Shown here piece by piece: positions 37,617 through 51,190 of a stretch of DNA of 64,000 bases. The position numbers were made by a program, and so were the translations under genes. Source of the DNA: Ifrita kowaldi (Eukaryota; Chordata; Aves; Passeriformes; Cinclosomatidae); assembly GCA_013398055.1 (NCBI GenBank), contig VZRS01015169.1, forward strand, positions 1 through 64,000, written 5' to 3'. Position 1 is the first letter of the stretch; each line of letters begins with the position of its first letter. The notes beneath the pieces are model-generated. The model was not told where the DNA came from. It ran no database searches and saw only the letters and a program-made list of their open reading frames with translations.

Positions 37617-39069
37617 CTGAAAGGGAAAGAAAGAGGAGCTAGACACGAGAGGGAACCAGGACAAAACATGGAGATGCACTTGTTAAATGAAAAATGTGGT
37701 CAATGGAGTCATGATGAGTGTACCAAAAATGAACTTTCTTCGCTTATGGCAGACTGAGGTGGTGAAGGAGGCTCATGCACACACCAGGACATGATCAGTC
37801 ACCACCACCCCAGCCATACCAAAGAAACTGGATCATCAAGTGGGTGACTTAGGTTCTAAATAATCCTTTGTTTTGTTTTTAGACTTAAACCTTTATTCTG
37901 TTTTCTTGTAAGCTTCACCTTTGATCGCCATCACATTTTCACCATCAGCATTCCTTCATCACTCCTTTAACCATCACAACCATATTCATCTACAGAAATG
38001 CATTTCTGGCTTCCTTCCCTGTGTCCTTCAGCTCTGCCTAAAGCAAATGTTATAAAGGATTCTTTACATATTATATCTATGGTCTTGCAGTAAGGCAGTA
38101 GTCACTAACCTTGCACAGTTTACCAGTACCATGAATAACAATGCTAGGGATGACAGGGAATGATCATGATATAATTTTTTTGAGCTGAAGTGACTTCTCA
38201 GAACTCAGGAGAAAGCTCAAACCCTCAGTGTCAGAAAACCTCACTTGTTTGCATTGGCTGATTGCCTCAAATATTTGCAATTATGTTGAAAGCCCATGAT
38301 ACGTATGAATTTATTCAGTACTCCATGTCCTGCCTACTCTGAAGGTCTGATGTTTTGGCAATGAACTCTGCAAGAGCTTTGTGAGAATTGTCTCCTGCCT
38401 TTAATTCTGCCCTGTGATCTTTTTTGTGAAAAAATGCTCAGGATACTGTCAGTGTTAATGACTGATAGTTCCACACAGGTATGTTGTGTGTTCCTGTAGT
38501 AACACAGAAAGCCCGGATGATTAAGGTGAATTTTGCATTTACTTAGTGTTTTAGGTAAGGACAAATAAATAGATGTCTCTGCTGATGCTGTTTTGTAGCG
38601 ATCTTTAAGTTGCAGTGCAGTGACAGCAATGTTCGTTACACAAATTCCAGTGCTATCGTACCTTGTCAGAGGCAATTACCATAGGGAAGGTGCCAGGGAA
38701 ATGGTGTCTGCATCAGGGACTTTTAAAAACTGTATTCCTTAGAAATCTGGGTTGACATGTGGGGTCCAGTTACAGAGAAACTCCACTCCCTGACCCCACT
38801 GTCTGGGAGCAGACAGACACTCCTGAGGCTTCACAAAAGGACTGAAGGGATTGTCCACATCCAGCTATTTGCATAGTCCAGGGCCTTAAATGTAACCTTC
38901 TTAGGGGCAAAGGTCAAAGCTTTGTAGTGCTCCTAAGTGTCTTCTGAAGGCTCTTCAAAACACTTTATTTCTTGACAGTCAGAACCAACTCCCTGCTTAC
39001 TAGAGTGAGAGAAACATTTTGTTCATCTGCTGAAGGGTTCCTATCTGTATTACCCTTCCTTCTACCCCT

Positions 39070-39310
39070 TCAGAAGAGAAATAAAAATAAAACCTGAATA
39101 AAATAAAATTTTAAAAATACCCCAAGAAAACACCAACAACCAATCAAACCCTCAAAACCCCAAAAACATTTGAGTGCAGTGATGATGAAACACAAGGATT
39201 AAACTTTTTCATATTTTTTTTCTGGCTTTCACAGTTTTACCTCTTGTCCTTAAAATGGGCCCTCTTTTTTTTGTTTTTTCCTTTTTAAAAATAAAAATAT
39301 ACTTGGCTTT
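39070..39310. repeat. AT-rich low-complexity patch
   Basis: Runs of AAATAAAA and AAATTTTAAAAAT, followed by T-rich tracts around 39250-39290. No retroelement body is recognisable. Confidence 0.7.
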
Positions 39311-40109
39311 AGAAATACAAAAAATGATGCAGTAAAAAAGGAACCTTCTTACTAGATCTGCTCTCTGAGTGCAGCTGGCTTCCCATCTGCTGAATTCATG
39401 GAGAATAATAAGTAAATTTTACACATTCTGTGGTTCTTGAACAACCTTCTCTTCTTATCACTACTACCACCCATGCTCTCCAAGTTATGATGGTAGGTTT
39501 TCTTATTCCAAGGTCAGAAGAGAACAGGAACATTTTTTTCCATTTTGAATCCCAGTGAAGGTTAGCCAAAAAGCTTTTTGTTTCACCAGATCAAACGAGA
39601 TCTCATCATCACTAGAGGGCAACATTGCACTTCTTAAGGCTGCAGGGCGCTTTCCCAAGGCTTTCCGCATGGACATAGATCGTTTTCTGCACAAAATTAA
39701 GTCTCTGGGAGCACAGAGCCTGAACATGGTACTTCATCTCACAAAGAAAACCTAATTCTCAAGTGATCTCCAGAGCGGAGAGTGAGCTGGGGAGCTACTG
39801 GGTCTCACACATGCACCCAGACAAATGCGAAACATGTGCACCAGGAGATTGGTGCTACTTAAAAGAAAGCAGACTTGCAAAGGGAACTCTTGTGGGATTT
39901 TCTGTGTGGCAAGCTCAGAAAACCCGACCTGGAGTAGACTATCCTGAATTCACAGTTGGTGCTGTAACAACAAAAAGGGGAGGGAAAGACACTTTTTTAC
40001 GCACTGATGATGAATTTCTGTCAAATCTCCTGTTTCCATCTTTTACAAACACAGTGAAGGAAACCACACTTCACAATGACCAATGTCAATGACTAAGGAG
40101 GCAGACAGG

Positions 40110-40260
40110 AGCATCCAGCTGCTAAAGCAATGAACCAAGCACAAAAATGTGGGTTAAGTTCCCAACTCAGACACAGGTTTCCTTTGTGACCTTCAGAAGA
40201 TCATTTAGCTGCTTGGGCTGTTGTGCCCTGCTTAGAAAATACCCTTCCCTCCTCTGCCAC
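40110..40260 (+). mobile_element. MIR-like SINE fragment
   Basis: The stretch reads GTGGGTTAAGTTCCCAACTC, then CTTTGTGACCTTCAGAAGAT, then CATTTAGCTGCTTGGGCTGT. This follows the MIR order of GGGTTCGAATCCCGGCTC, TGTGTGACCTTGGGCAAGT and CACTTAACCTCTCTGGGCCT. It is diverged and partial, with approximate ends. Confidence 0.65.
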
Positions 40261-43200
40261 CTCTGTCTGTTTTGCCTGTTAAGCTTAGGAGCCTTTCAAG
40301 GCGTGTTTCGAGATCATCAGTTTTGAGAGGCAGCTCTCAGATTTCTGTTGAGGCCTTCTCAGAGAGCAGCATTCCTTCATGTGGTGTGAAGCTGATGTGT
40401 CCGGGATATAATGGATAGGCCGGACAGAGAAACAGGCAGTACAATGTATCCAATACCTCTGCTCCACTACCTGCATCTCTTGCAATACACTCAGCAAATA
40501 GTTTTGCCTCCAACAGCTCCTACAAGAGGTTCCTTGATAGCCAGCAACTGTGCCTGTGAGAAATTAGCTGTCTACAGGAAGAGAGAACACCCCATGAGAC
40601 TTGGTGAGTGTAAAAACCAAAGGAATAATTTTGGAGAAAATTTTAAAGATCAGCCAATGTTAATCTATTTCTGCATTCCTCCTCCCTCCCCACCCCCAGT
40701 AACTTGTAATTCATCAAGTACATTTTCTAAGCATTAATTAAATAGACCAGTGAATATTATGCTGGATAATGAACACAAAGTGCCTATCTTAGCTGCTCCC
40801 TCTCAGCAGCAGGGAAAAAATAATGAGTACTGCAGAAGGTGTCTTGGAAGACTTCAGAAGCTGCTGCATCTGAAACGTTTAATGCTTTTTAGCTGTGAGG
40901 ACATGTCTCATACTGATCAGATTGCTCTCTATTAAGCACTGGTTAACTGACAACTTTCTCTGAGACAGCTCAAGCCCCCTCATGCTGTGATGAATGGCAA
41001 TTCCCATCGCAACCAGCCAAGCACAGGCTCACAGTGGTGCTTGTGGAAACTCCTGATTGTTGGGTGAGGGGAAAATGGTACTACCACAATTTCTCCCTTG
41101 CATTACATACAGGCCCATCCACCTCTGACTCAAGGCTCAGAGAAATGCCCAACTGGGTCTTGGACTCACCAGTTTGATTAGTGGTTTGTCAGGAGATGGA
41201 GAATCCCTGACTGCTGCTGCTGGTCTCATCTGTGAACCCAGGTGTGTGTGTGCAGATGGGCAAATTTAGCAGTGTTGGGAAGGTGTTTGAACACTAGTGC
41301 TCTGTCCTTGCAGTGGGAATAGAGGAACTCAGGACTGCCAAGTGCCTGAGCTGGTGGGGTGCTTGTGTGACCAATGAGAGAAAAAATGAGCAGCACTCCT
41401 GATCTCCATACACCAAAAGAAACCACCAAATACTAAATATTTAGCATTGCCTCTCACACTCAGCCCTAGACATATCCTGTCAGCCTGAACTCGGCCATCT
41501 ATGACCTAGCAGGGACCAGGCTCTCAGCAGTTGAGTTGCTGACTGGGCAGAGAGACTGTCACAGCATTTGAGAGCACAAGCCCATGTGTTTACTTCCAAG
41601 CAGAACCTGCCAAACAGTAAAAATATTTCTCTGTGGTCTTCAACACAATGGTAGTTCAAAACATGACCACAGCAAATGGATGTCTTGTCTACTTCAGGTG
41701 TCTGTCTTTCCTGGGGCAGTGATATCATCCTCCTCCTTGTGAAGTTTGAGTCTGGTGGGAGCCATCTAGTCCACAAGACTACTATCCACATCTTTCCCAG
41801 CTGGCTGACTCTGATCTGGCTGGGATGCAGGACAGAGCTGTCAGCAGAGTGCAGTGACCCTGCCAATGGACTACCCCTTATTTTGTTATTACAAAGCAAT
41901 GGATAAAGGGGAACACCCCTTTTCTGCCTCATCTATCCTGGGGTCTGGCTCATTATCCCTCACCATGTCATTCAGAACCTCAGAGGATAATTTGAAAAAT
42001 ATGAGGCCATTTGCTAACTGGGAAAAGAGAAATTGCATGCGTCGGTATAATGGACTTAAATGCAGATGTCATTACGTCCAGTGTCTCATGCTAAATGAGT
42101 ATTCTGAGCAGCACAGGCTGCACAGCTCCTTTTATGTTCCAGCCCTGTTTGCTAATAGTCATGGGTGCACACTTTTATTTGCTGACACTTAAAAGCAGAC
42201 AATGCTCATGCTAAATAGTTGGCCTGTTAAGTAATCAGTCAGGAATGAAAATCAGCTAAAAGGCCCTGTTTACCGCCCCTTCTGCATTCATTTTGCTTTG
42301 GATTCCATGTCCTGTCCCCTGTGCCTGTGCCATGCTTAGGCCCACCTCATCCAGCACCTGGGATTGGTATGCAGGGGACAGGAGGCAGCAAGCGAGATCT
42401 GTGTCAGCTTTTACCTCATTGCAAGAGAAACCATAAAACTGGAGGTGAATTTGACTCCAGAAATACAGGGAATTGCAGCTAACAAAATAAAAAGCTGTGG
42501 ATATTATTTAACCTGAGCCTGTGCCCTCTCTCACCAGCTGCACTATACTATGAAGTTGCCTGCATCTTTACCTGCTGTCAATCCATTTTTCTCAGTGTTT
42601 CTAAGATGTTGGCCCATTGAATCCCTGGAAAACCATGTGCTTTGGGGATATTTGCTCATTCCTACGCCTCATCCTCTCCATGTACAAAACACTTAGGGAT
42701 CTGCTTTGGAATATATAGAGACCAACCCTCTTAATCTGTTCCAGGCTGTATATCCTGCAAACTACAAAGTGCTCCAGTATCAATGTAGAGAAGGGAAGGA
42801 AACAAGGTGGTAGAGCAGGTACATTCCTCCCTCATATTTGGTTACAGCATCAAGCAAAGGCACTGACCTGAATATAGAGAGTCCTCTGCCCCCTCTCCAC
42901 ATGGGGAACCCGGCCAGCCCAAGCTATAAAAGGAGCAACCCAGCTCAATATAGTCTGTAAATTGCTCCTCCACTGCAATGTCCCCTGGAGCTTAGCTTGG
43001 CTTGCAAGAGAAGTGCATCTTTGTACAAAAGGATGTGTCAATTTTTGTACAAAAGCTGTAGCAGCTCCTCTTGGCTTGGAGTGATGTGATTATCTGTTCC
43101 AAATGTGATGTGAGAGCAGTGACCATATCACAGCAGCATGCTGCCTTCCTCCTTTTTTCCCTCAGTCACCAGGGGAATTTGCCCCTCAATATCCTGAGCA

Positions 43201-46200
43201 TCAGCACAGCCCTTTCCTGCTCTTTGGGCATTGCGAAGATTCACATCTTGGCGATTACAGGTAACTCGCTGGGTGCACTGTCCTGCATAACATCATCCCT
43301 CAGAACATCTTTTATATAAGGATTTTGGGCCATTTTAGGACTAGAAATCCCTCCAGCTGTTCCATGTGTTGTCAGCAGCACATGAAGGTATGCTTTGTGT
43401 GTCAAAGCTGGCATGAGGATCACTTATTCACTGACTCAGCCTTTGATCAATGCCACGATGATGGGACCCCTCATAGCACACCTTCCTGTTGACGTGCTAG
43501 CACACACTGATGACAGTACATCACACCCAGTGGTGTAAGGTACGAACACACAAATTGCAGTGAAAACAGAAACAATGTCTGCATGACTTTGACCCAGTCA
43601 GAGAATCCGTGTGTAGGCACTGACACAGCTATTGCAGCTTGATCCAAATTATGTACAAATCCTACACTGACAGCATCCATCATTTCTGCATGGTACCTAT
43701 CATGCAGTCTAAATGCTTCCCAAAATTAGACAAGACAATGCTGCCAACATCAACACATTCAAATTGTGGCTCAAAACAACAAATTTTCAGAATGCCGCTT
43801 TTTCTGCCCCCTTGGGTGGCTGAATGGAAACGAAAAACAACTTAGCCCCTTCTCTCAACACAGCTCACTTATACAAATATATTCCTAGTTAAGCAGAAAA
43901 CAGAAATGATGTTATGGGACTCAAGAGCCAGACTGCTATTAAGACGTGTGTGTAATGGATGGCTTAGCTCAGAGCTGTGTGCTAAGTAGCAGACCCCCAT
44001 TAGTTCCCTTCCTCAAGCAAAGGTCAGTTTTCACACAAGTAAATCTTCCGACTGGACAGAAGTTTCTCATATCTCTAAAGAGACTCTGAGGAGCACAGCC
44101 TCCCCACAGGCAATTTATTACACCTTCCCCCGGGTGAACAGAGCAGGGGGCCACCCTGGGAAGGCTGCAATAAATTGTCTGCAGGGAGCCTTGTCTTCCA
44201 GCACAAACAAGGTCTGAGGGGCTGCATTTATACACTGCGGCTGGCTGGGAGGAGGGGGTTTGCAGGGCTGCTGGCTTTTGGGATCTTCCTGCTTAGCATA
44301 CACACAGCTGGTGCACACCAACCAGCAAGAAACATGCTGTGCAAAGAGATCTGGGCTATGGCACAGACTTTATAGACAGAGCAGCTCACAGGAGCCCCTG
44401 AAAGCAGCTTGGTTGGACTGGGTTGATTATGTGGGTTTAATATTCTGGTTTTTTGCTGTTATTTCTGCAGCATCCCACAGCAGTGCACGGAGACGTAGAG
44501 CTATAATGTGAGCAGGAGGTGGCTCTTTGTCTCCCCTAATATGTAGCATGAATTCCCTGGTACAGGGAGTTTCTGGCTCAGTACTGGTACTGACAGTGGG
44601 TGAGGGAGACAGCGCAGCTGGAAGGAGCTCTGGGAAGAGACAGCTAGCCATGAGAATGTCGATGGAGCATCCCAAGGTGCTGAAACATTTCAGGGCAGTT
44701 CCCTGAGCTCTCCTGGGATGATCAAGCTCCATGGCAAATTAGGGTCTGGCGCTGCCCTGCTTGCAGTGCAGAGGGGTCTGCACAGGGCCAAGGAAGAGCA
44801 GAGGAGCAGAGCAATTTGTGTATCTGTAATTTTGCCCCAGCAGCTTCTCCTGGGTGCTAACAGGTGTAACAAAGCCTGGGTGAGAGCAAATTCTGCCACT
44901 TCTCTCCCTCTCCCCTGGCTGCAAATTTGATGTATTTGATAATCTGTTTGTGCGTTTCCCCCAGTCCCCGTAAACCCCAGTCTCACACCATGGGGCAGAA
45001 AGAGGGCTGTCTGCTCCTTCTCCCTCCTCAGAGGGGAGAGACAGGAGCTGACAATTTCTTCATTCCCTGCCTGGAGCAAAGCATTGGAACACCACGTACC
45101 CTCCTCTGGTGGGGAAAGCTGTGAATGGAGAAACACAGCCCATTATGTGCGAGACAAATAAATAGCTCAGGTTAATTTCATGTGGTTCTATTCAGTTCTT
45201 CCTGCCATGGCCGGCTGCTGTCATCACAACCCCTAATCTGATTTCTTGGAGAGAAGCAAAGCTGAGTGGATGTAAGTGGCAGCCATGGTTTGCTGGGACT
45301 GCCACGTGAATCAGTTGGGGAAGCTGGGAGCAGGATGCTCTGAACCTGCACCCCGTAAGTGTCTCCGGCCCATGTGTGAGGCAGCAATGCATTTCAGTAA
45401 CAAGTTCTAAGGTCCATCTAGCCCTATAAAGAACCACTGTCTCTCTTCCTTCCTGGGTCAACTGTTTTCAAATGGCCTCTGGCTTCTTTCACTGTTAGCA
45501 TTAGTGCTTTTCTAATGGAATACAGGTTTAAAGATGGCTATAAAGAAGGGCTGAAGGACTAAAATAGCAGAAGGCCTCATTAACAGCTGAAATCTGGTCC
45601 AATTCCATTTAGGTAGCCAGGCAAAACCTTGTAGATAGGAAACGCTTCCTCAACCCTGGCTGTGCCAAATTGCACGTTAAAATACCTGTGTCCCTTCTCT
45701 GACCTCAGACCCCTGCTCAGATGTAGGCATTTCCACCTGATGCATTCCTCTGTCCCATCAAGGGCAATCTGTAAATCTAAAATTATTATTTCAAGCAGGT
45801 TTGTGAATTCCAAAGCAGTCATCTCAAATAAGTCAGATGAATTGTTCCTGAAAGGTGCCTATTTCTTTGCAGTGGTTATACAGGGAGACCGCACTAATTA
45901 GCTGTGACATAGAGCTGTCTGCCAGGTAAAGACCTCAGCTCTGGTGTGGTGAATCTCATCTCAGACTGCCCACCTGGCCCAGATCTGGACCACCACTGGT
46001 GCATACAGAGCTACATTCCTTCAGGTTAAGGGGAGAAAAGACACCCAAGAGCTTTGCACTCCGTGTTTCAGTGCCAGTCTCTTATTTAGGGCCACTTTGT
46101 TCTGCAGTAACTGTGGTAACCTGGCAAAATGTCTGGCCTCAATATTGAGAGTCCTGAGCCCCCACAGCTCCCATGCTGACTTCAGCCTAGCCAGTACGTA

Positions 46201-46974
46201 TGAACACATGCCAGATGTTGCTGAACACAGGCATTCCTTTGTGGGAATACTACCAGCCCATAGATACAAACTCTGCCCCACAGTGTATTTGAGTATTGAG
46301 GATTTATTTCACATTTTGTTCCATGCCTTTCTGAAAGAAAAGCCTTTCCATATGAGACATAGTCTGATTTAGTGTGACTACTTCTGCAGTGAGTTGTCAC
46401 TGTTTAGCTGGTGGAGTTACCCTAAGAACAAATATATTCATTCCTGGGAAAAGATCCACCAGTGAAGTAAATTTTATTTGCTAAGCTTGTTCATATAAAT
46501 TAACAGCATGACAAACATACAGAAGATAAAGAGATCAGACCCATGCTGGTGGTTCCTTTGCTAAGGATTGCTAATCTCACACGGTCATTGTTTGAGGATG
46601 AGAACTCACTGCAGAGCCTGGCCATCTTTGCTTTCCATTAATAAACAGTGTGTCTGTGCTCTGGTTCTCCCTCACCTCAAAGCTTTATACAAAAGGAGTA
46701 ACTCTGCCTTCTTTCTGTCTGTATGAGTCCAAGGAAAATGCTTCTTTCCCTGCTAAAAATGTGTACCTGTGTCTGAACCCCTGCAATCTCCATCTACCTC
46801 CTCTGCTGCCCAGGTCTCCACAGGGTACTTAGGTTCCTGCACTTTACCCCAAAGCTCATGGTGTGAGGTACATTTTCTCTGTTCTCTTCTGGCCTCCAAA
46901 CACCCTGTAAAATCAACTAATCAGGCACTCCCTCCTTTCTTCATCCCTATCCTTTGCGTCCTCTGGACTTCAGT

Positions 46975-47020
46975 GGTGACTCTCATCTGACTTGTAAACC
47001 CTTTAAGGCAGGGAATTAGT
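46975..47020 (+). mobile_element. Possible ancient LINE 3' fragment
   Basis: CTTGTAAACCCTTTAAGGCA GGGAATTAGT resembles the TTGTAAGCTCTTTGGGGCAGGGA segment found near the 3' end of an old, widespread amniote interspersed repeat. The match is short and the assignment is weak. Confidence 0.3.
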
Positions 47021-50000
47021 TTCACCAATAACCAAGCAACCAGGGTTATAGAGAGCCATCCAGGGAAGCTAATTCTAAGATGAGAACTAATATCACTCCC
47101 ATTCTGTTGCCAGACGTGCCTTGTCCCCTGCAAGACACACGGCACTGCCTCTTACTTTCATGTGTGGCTTTAGAGCTATGTAAACAGATATTAGCAGAGT
47201 CTTATAAAATAATATTGCACAACAGCCATGGGGCAGTTCATAGCTGCTGAAGAGTTCTGATTGCTTCCTAGATTCCTGTGTTGTTCTCAGTGGAAAGCTT
47301 CCACTGAAGCACTAGATGACAACCTGAAGACAGGGAGGCTTCAGTAGCTGTGTAAATGTACAATGGAAGAAGCAATTCCTTACAAACCAATGCTAAAAAC
47401 ATCCTTCTAAAATCCTCCTCCTTTGACACAGTGCTGTGAAATTTTTGGTCTTTGATAACGGAAGAGAGTAAAGACACTGGAGATCAGTGTTCAACAATGT
47501 CAAACCCCAAGGAAATGTGTGTCAAAAGACAAAGCTTCAACAGTGCTGCAGAGATTTAAAAAAAGGGAGGAGAATTTCACACTGCAAAGCTTGTGAAACT
47601 TCCTATTTTCGGCACAGTTCTTTCAAGAAGCCTTTCTTAAGAAGGCAGGCTTCCCTTTAGATGTACTTTTAGAGCAGGCTAAAATCTGTGGCATCTTTGG
47701 TGGGCATGCTGCCCTTCAACATTGCTGCAGGAACACTGAGGGTAAAAACCATTTGATGGTCACATTAAAGGTGAAAATGTTTTCACTGTAGCTTCTCTGC
47801 TTCACAAACTACCCTTTACTTTTCTTCCCTGAGGCTTCATCTCTTCAGTAGTTATGCAGTGTGATTGAATTGTATATTTACTTTGACTAGAGGGAAAAAC
47901 CCCACACAATTACTAAATCCCAACGCAGTAAACAGAGTTCTGTGTCATGAGCATCTGGCACATCCAGTCACTTGCATTACTTGTATCTCCCTAGTTAGGA
48001 CTCCCAGCATCAAACTAAGCTTTGTCAGCTGCAGTGGGAGAGGTAATGCAAGAAGGTATCTGCAACCACAGGCAAGCCTTTACCAGTGATACAGTAGGTG
48101 TCATGGGCACCCAGTCCCTTAAAAATTAACACATTTGTGATTAGATACGGTACAGCACTAATTATCTCTGCTTTCTGCCTGATGGCAGCAGGGGAGAGGG
48201 AGCATTCTGTTTATGGTATGTTTATGAATGGCACTGCAAGCTGCTGCACACCCCCTGATTATGAAAATAAACCCCTGTCTATGAGTGGGTCCTTTTATGA
48301 CCTTTCCTTCAGCCCTTGCTTTAGTCTCCAAGCCAGAACTGAAACTGGTAACAGATATGTGGGGCTTTCCAACTTCAGCCATCTGGCTGCAGTCGGTGTC
48401 TTCAATTGCTTTCTGCTCAGATCAGATTTAGGGATGGACATGGGAACCCCTTATGTGCTGGGAAACTTTTTCAACTTCTGCCAGCATCTGACACCCACAA
48501 GGGAAATAAGTGCTAGAAAAGGCATGGTAAGTTAATGCCTGTTCCTAACTCTTGAGGCATCTGGCTCCCAGTCCAATCCAAATCCTAACTCAGTGTGACA
48601 ATCCACACACTACTGCCACCAATAGGAGTATAAGCCCAGAGTCAGTCTGGTTTTCACATATACAGACACTGAATGCTGAGTTTTTCCCTGTGGATTACGA
48701 TTCCAGAACAGGAGGGGTCACTCATTCACTAACTGTTATATGGATCTGTATCCTAGGATGTCTCTTGGCTAGGATCCTGCTAGAATGACTGGTCTCCACT
48801 GTGCTGCCAACTTTCATAAAACAATACAGATGGCAATATTTATGCTTGTTGAGTGGTCTTTGAAATGAATATGAGAGTGGCTCAGTAGCACCGGCTTTCA
48901 CACATTTTACAGTTCCACTCCTAAGCCCAGCACTTAGCTCTTGCTCACTCAGAGCTTTTCCTGCTTTCCATGAAATCCCTGTTTTAGCACAGACTCCTCA
49001 GTTTGGCCCCTGGACAAGATGTTTGGTAACTGACTCACTGTGTTCTTAATGAGCATCAACAGCTCTAAGCACAGGTGGATCTGGATCTCACATGCTGGAG
49101 ATGCTCAGTTCAAGATCTACCCTTATGGTTTGAAGCACCCAAAATGTTGACTAAATTCTTCTCTTAGGAGATATCACACTTATTCTGGACTCATAGGGCT
49201 TTGTGCAGTCTTGATTTGTCCTAAGACATATACACCACTAAATATGGGGACATAACAGAACAGAGAGTCTCTTCTCCTAAAAAGTCTGCCTTGTAAAGGA
49301 AGTTAAATGAATGACAATCGCTGTGCAGAGGAAAAAAAGCTTCACTCAGGGGAAGAAACTCAAAAGTAGGTCTTCATTTTTTGTGGGTACTATGGAATGA
49401 ACAAGAGTGATGTCAGATGTAATATAACACTGGAGTAGAAAGCCTAACAGAAAAAGACACAGTTACGCTGCACTGGCTTGTTCTAAACATGAGCTATCCA
49501 TTAAAAGTAAGTCAAAACCCTCAACTTAATTTTGTACATATGCCATCCCAGCCCCTGGCCTCTCTCTGGGCATTTCAAAGCTGCAGGAGCAAATTTGTCT
49601 TCTCAGAAAATATCTCCCTTGGAGGCAAAGGCACTGTGTGCACGAGAGCACTGGCAGCTTCCAGCAGCTTCCAAACACTAACAGTTCCTTGTAAAAATCC
49701 CAGATGAAGTTTGAAGCTCCCAAACTGCCATAATCTTCATTAAAACTTTTATAGTCTGGTCCAGCCATGTAGAAACCAACTGGCTGCCATAAAATGCCAT
49801 AATTTGCTATTTGTGGGTAATTCACTATAGCACTGAGTTCAGAAGGTGCATATGACAGAGCTGTACAGGGATTAATTTGGTCCCTGACAGAATGCACCCT
49901 GTGGGCACAATCCAGAGGAAACTGATGGCTCACCAGTGAGGAAGTGAGTATTTACCCTGCAGGTTGCTGGCTCAAGTAGGTTGCCTTGGCAGAAAGAGGG

Positions 50001-50314
50001 CTTTGTTCTGCCACCCTACCCAGCTTGGACTTTCCAGCTCAAAGTCTACAAGTAGAAGTGTAAATATGTAACATCTGAACTTGCCCTCATACAACATTTC
50101 TCTGTGGACAACTGTGGATGTTGGTGTGGCTACTACTTGTTTACACTTGTGTGAGAAGAGTTTGCAAAGCCAAAGACCTCAAAAGAAACCTCTGTGGAAG
50201 TGTTTGTTTGCCCACAGTTGTTTCTGAGAAACTGACAGCCTCACTTCCTGGCCTCCAGGAAACAGGCTGTCCATAGCTGTATCCCATGGGAAGGGTTTGC
50301 CATCAGGCACTTAC

Positions 50315-50407
50315 CTGACACAAAAGTACAAAACAACTGGTCCTGACTTTTTGGGGAAGTCATGTTCCAGCACCCGGCGGTCCAGTTGAAGCCAGTTCAA
50401 GTGTCCC
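50315..50407 (-). CDS. FRMD4A: FRMD4A exon b: end of FERM F1 lobe
   Basis: The 93-nt exon encodes GHLNWLQLDRRVLEHDFPKK then SGPVVLYFCV, with split codons at both ends (Thr completed by its first base, Arg started by its last two). The acceptor is TTGCCAG (CAG at 50408-50410) and the donor is GTAAGT. The F-P-K-K-S-G-P then hydrophobic beta-strand followed by R-F-Y is the usual junction from F1 into F2 of FERM proteins. The phase agrees exactly with exon a upstream and exon c downstream. The long introns on both sides (about 6.9 and 12.7 kb) hold no other exon of this gene that I can see. HLNWLQLDRRVL fits FRMD4A better than FRMD4B as I recall the two. Confidence 0.95.
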
Positions 50408-51079
50408 CTGGCAAGAGAAGAGACAGTTTTGAGCCTGGCACCAAAGAGGTTTCTCACTTCTCACAGCAATGAGGTCTGATGTGTTACAAAATGTGAACCA
50501 AAATGTGTGCTATTTGCCCTGGACTATTGCATGATATTTGAAAAACACACAATAAATGTTTGAGGAGCAGAGGCGATATCATCCTGGCAGTGTTTCAGTC
50601 TGGGAATCGAACTGCTAAAGTTCAATCTGTCAGGGTGAAAGCTGGCAGCACTGAGCAATCAGGACAGCCCAAAATGTTATAAGCTTCACCTTTTTATTAC
50701 AGGCCCCTGGAGCAGCTGTATCATTAAAAGTCTGTCAAGATTTTCATTAGAAATCCTTATGGTTAAGAGTTTCCATGACGCCTACAGTATATCACTCAAG
50801 GCTAAACCTGACTCTACAGCCTCAGACAGTTTATTTACCACCCACATGCCTGCAATAGCCTCTCTATGTTTGCCCAGCCCTCGTTTTTCCTTCTTCAGAG
50901 AGCTCTTGAAAAACAGCTGCTCCATGAAGCGTTCCAGCTCCAATTACCACATGCTGCTTTTCTTTTGCCTAGATGGTACCTGTCGTTGTTATTTCCTCCT
51001 ATAATTTATCCATTTGTGCCTTGCTGCTGGAAGCTTTCCTGGGCAGAAGCTCTGTGCTTTGTCACGTTCCCTGCATTGT

Positions 51080-51190
51080 AAAGCACTGTGTGTGCGTGAG
51101 AGGTACTTTATAAATACCATTATTTGTATTACAGGGGCATCTCGCTCCCCAGCTGAGATAAAGGCCCTGTTAAATTAGGCACTGTGGAAA
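51080..51190 (-). mobile_element. Ancient amniote interspersed repeat (LINE 3' end type)
   Basis: The plus strand reads TTTATAAATACCATTATTTG, then TATTACAGGGGCATCTCGCT, then CCCAGCTGAGATAAAGGCCC and a GGCACTGT end. This follows the reverse complement of a common old repeat with the order GGCGCTGTACAAA, GGGCCCCA, CAGTTGGGGC, TATTTATTATTAT. I am not sure of the family name (a CR1/L3-like LINE end is most likely). Confidence 0.45.

Larger units (their letters stand above)
37617..50314 (-). other. FRMD4A: FRMD4A intron between exons b and c
   Basis: The 12.7-kb intron is the longest one fully contained. I find no additional exon. It holds an AT-rich low-complexity patch (about 39070-39310), a MIR-like copy (about 40110-40260) and a weak old-repeat match (about 46975-47020). 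The longest open frames, 150 codons (41480-41932, minus), 148 codons (44690-45136, minus) and 145 codons (48098-48535, plus), resemble nothing I know. Confidence 0.85.

Noticed and set aside
36949..37620. 223-codon plus-strand open frame
   Set aside because: It runs through the CR1 3' UTR, the GC-rich spot and the antisense of FRMD4A exon c; composition explains the lack of stops and no family is recognisable.
48098..48535. 145-codon plus-strand open frame with some hydrophobic stretches
   Set aside because: No recognisable signal peptide or domain and no neighbouring gene structure; a chance ORF is the simplest reading.
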